A stretch of DNA of 64,000 nt from Variovorax boronicumulans (GTDB lineage Bacteria; Pseudomonadota; Gammaproteobacteria; Burkholderiales; Burkholderiaceae_C): positions 310,001-374,000 of the forward strand of contig NZ_JARXVG010000004.1 of assembly GCF_029892485.1 (NCBI RefSeq), given 5' to 3'. This document shows positions 62,692 through 64,000 of the stretch, one piece after another. Positions within the stretch are counted from its first letter, which is position 1; each line of letters opens with the position of its first letter. Under the pieces are notes generated by a model. That model was not told the DNA's origin. It was given only the letters and a program-made list of their open reading frames with translations, and did no database searches. The position numbers were made by a program, and so were the translations under genes.

Positions 62692-64000
62692 ATGAACGCC
62701 CCGATTTCCGCCGACCAGATGCGCGCGCTGCTGCTCGACAGCCCGATGTCGCATGACCCCGATCCCGCAGAGACCGCCGAATGGCGCGACGCCTTCCTGG
62801 CGCTGGCGCAAACGCACGGCCCGCAGCGCGCGCGCCAGATGCTGGTCGAACTGGCCCGCCTCGCGCGGCAGCAACGCATCGGCTGGCAGCCCGAGCTGGC
62901 AACGCCTTACGTCAACACCATCGCCGCCGAAGACCAGCCGCCGTTCCCGGGCGACCTCGCGGTGGAAGAGCGCCTGGCTTCGCTGATGCGCTGGAATGCG
63001 CTCGCGATGGTGGCCAAGGCCAATCAGGCGTATGGCGAGCTCGGCGGGCACATCGCGAGTTATGCGAGCGCGGCCGACCTGTTCGAGACGGGCTTCAACC
63101 ACTTCTTCCATGCGCGCAGCGAGCAGCATCGTGGCGACCTCGTGTTCTTCCAGCCGCACAGCGCGCCCGGCGTCTATGCGCGTGCGTTCCTCGAAGGCCG
63201 CTTGAGCGAAGAAGACCTGAAGCACTACCGCCAGGAACTCACCGCGCCGGCCTTCACGGAAGGTAGCGGCGCGCGGGGCCTCAGCAGCTATCCGCATCCG
63301 TACCTGATGCCGGACTTCTGGCAGTTCCCCACCGGCTCGATGGGCATCGGCCCGATCAGCTCGATCTATCACGCGCGCTTCATGCGCTATCTCACGCACC
63401 GCAACCTCCTGAACTGCGAGGGGCGCAAGGTCTGGGGCGTGTTCGGCGACGGCGAGATGGACGAGCCCGAATCGATGAGCGCCTTGACGCTCGCTGCGCG
63501 CGAGAAGCTCGACAACCTCGTGTGGGTCGTCAACTGCAACCTGCAGCGCCTGGACGGCCCGGTGCGCGGCAACGGCCGCATCATCGACGAGCTCGAGAAG
63601 CTCTTCGCCGGGGCAGGATGGAACGTCGTCAAGCTCGTGTGGGGCAGCGACTGGGACGGCCTCTTCGCGCAGGATGTGAGCGGCGCCCTGGCCCGTGTGT
63701 TCGCCAACACCGTCGACGGCCAGATGCAGACCTTCGCCGCGAAGGACGGCCGCTTCAACCGCGACAACTTCTTCGGCCAGAACCCCGAACTCGCGCGCCT
63801 GGCCGAAGGCATGACCGACGAGCAGATCGACCGCCTGAAGCGCGGCGGCCACGACTTGGTGAAGATCCATACCGCCTACGCCGCGGCGGCCAAGCACAAG
63901 GGCCAGCCCACCGTGATCCTCGCCCACACCAAGAAGGGCTACGGCATGGGCAGCGCCGCGCAGGGCAAGATGACCACGCACTCGCACAAGAAGATGGGCG
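62692..64000 (+). CDS. Pyruvate dehydrogenase E1-like (AceE family), partial
   Basis: The first 436 codons of a homodimeric 2-oxoacid dehydrogenase E1 are present; the 3' end is outside the window. Visible are TPYVNTI, a GGHIASYASAADLFETGFNHFFHAR block, the thiamine-diphosphate motif GDGEMDEPESMSALTLA with NCNLQRLDGPVRGNG, and AHTKKGYGMG. The N-terminal ~60 residues differ from the usual AceE start. Divergence from an Lrp-type gene suggests a catabolic paralogue (for example for 2-oxobutyrate, like MdeB) rather than the housekeeping AceE. No strong ribosome site precedes the ATG at 62692. Confidence 0.88.
   Translation, partial: MNAPISADQMRALLLDSPMSHDPDPAETAEWRDAFLALAQTHGPQRARQMLVELARLARQQRIGWQPELATPYVNTIAAEDQPPFPGDLAVEERLASLMRWNALAMVAKANQAYGELGGHIASYASAADLFETGFNHFFHARSEQHRGDLVFFQPHSAPGVYARAFLEGRLSEEDLKHYRQELTAPAFTEGSGARGLSSYPHPYLMPDFWQFPTGSMGIGPISSIYHARFMRYLTHRNLLNCEGRKVWGVFGDGEMDEPESMSALTLAAREKLDNLVWVVNCNLQRLDGPVRGNGRIIDELEKLFAGAGWNVVKLVWGSDWDGLFAQDVSGALARVFANTVDGQMQTFAAKDGRFNRDNFFGQNPELARLAEGMTDEQIDRLKRGGHDLVKIHTAYAAAAKHKGQPTVILAHTKKGYGMGSAAQGKMTTHSHKKMG

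Overview
The window reads as chromosomal DNA of a high-G+C betaproteobacterium of the family Comamonadaceae, most like Variovorax. The basis is gene content and order (recA-recX, sucC-sucD, a pilA / fimT-pilVWX-pilY1-pilE locus, rlpA-glnE-yhdP), G/C-rich third codon positions and family resemblance. I ran no database search. No rRNA, intact tRNA, insertion sequence, prophage or CRISPR array was seen. About 95% of the bases lie in genes.

Layout. 1-4.3 kb: the 3' end of birA, a small membrane protein, a sensor kinase and response regulator split by an opposing lipoprotein gene, and a MarR regulator. 4.3-11 kb: recA behind a LexA-box promoter, recX, a SRPBCC protein, two small membrane proteins, argC and the sucCD operon with a strong terminator. 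11-16.5 kb: a TerC protein, then a signalling cassette: PP2C phosphatase, FHA protein, CHASE2 adenylate cyclase and a class II cyclic-nucleotide phosphodiesterase. 16.6-27.9 kb: the type IV pilus block, with visibly lower G+C. It has pilA behind a sigma-54 promoter, a 1-kb structured non-coding gap, the minor-pilin/PilY1 operon on the minus strand, and a PglL-type oligosaccharyltransferase. 27.9-36.2 kb: moaC, an M48 peptidase, small membrane and unknown proteins, a second TerC gene behind a yybP-ykoY (manganese) riboswitch, yaeQ, an iron-uptake gene scar, purB and a glutathione S-transferase. 36.2-41.7 kb: a five-gene overlapping operon (FAD oxidoreductase, DUF1365, cyclopropane-synthase-like methyltransferase, MFS transporter, SDR) that probably modifies membrane lipids. 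42-45.1 kb: an exported glutathione peroxidase, a diiron ferritin-like protein, and an ECF41 sigma factor with its carboxymuconolactone-decarboxylase partner, both behind matching ECF41 promoters. 45.1-56.8 kb: rlpA and glnE leftwards; yhdP, a nitrilase, a PAS sensor kinase and a FixJ-type regulator rightwards. 56.8-64 kb: two OmpA-like lipoproteins, a small membrane protein, mltA, a PhoX phosphatase, and an Lrp regulator divergent from an AceE-like E1 component cut by the window end.

Themes. Cell-envelope functions dominate: peptidoglycan (RlpA, MltA, OmpA-like), outer-membrane lipid transport (YhdP), pili and pilin glycosylation, and lipid modification. Regulation is also dense. The best-supported signals beyond gene calls are the ECF41 promoter pair, the manganese riboswitch on only one of two TerC paralogues, and the cyclase/phosphodiesterase/phosphatase/FHA cassette immediately upstream of pilA.
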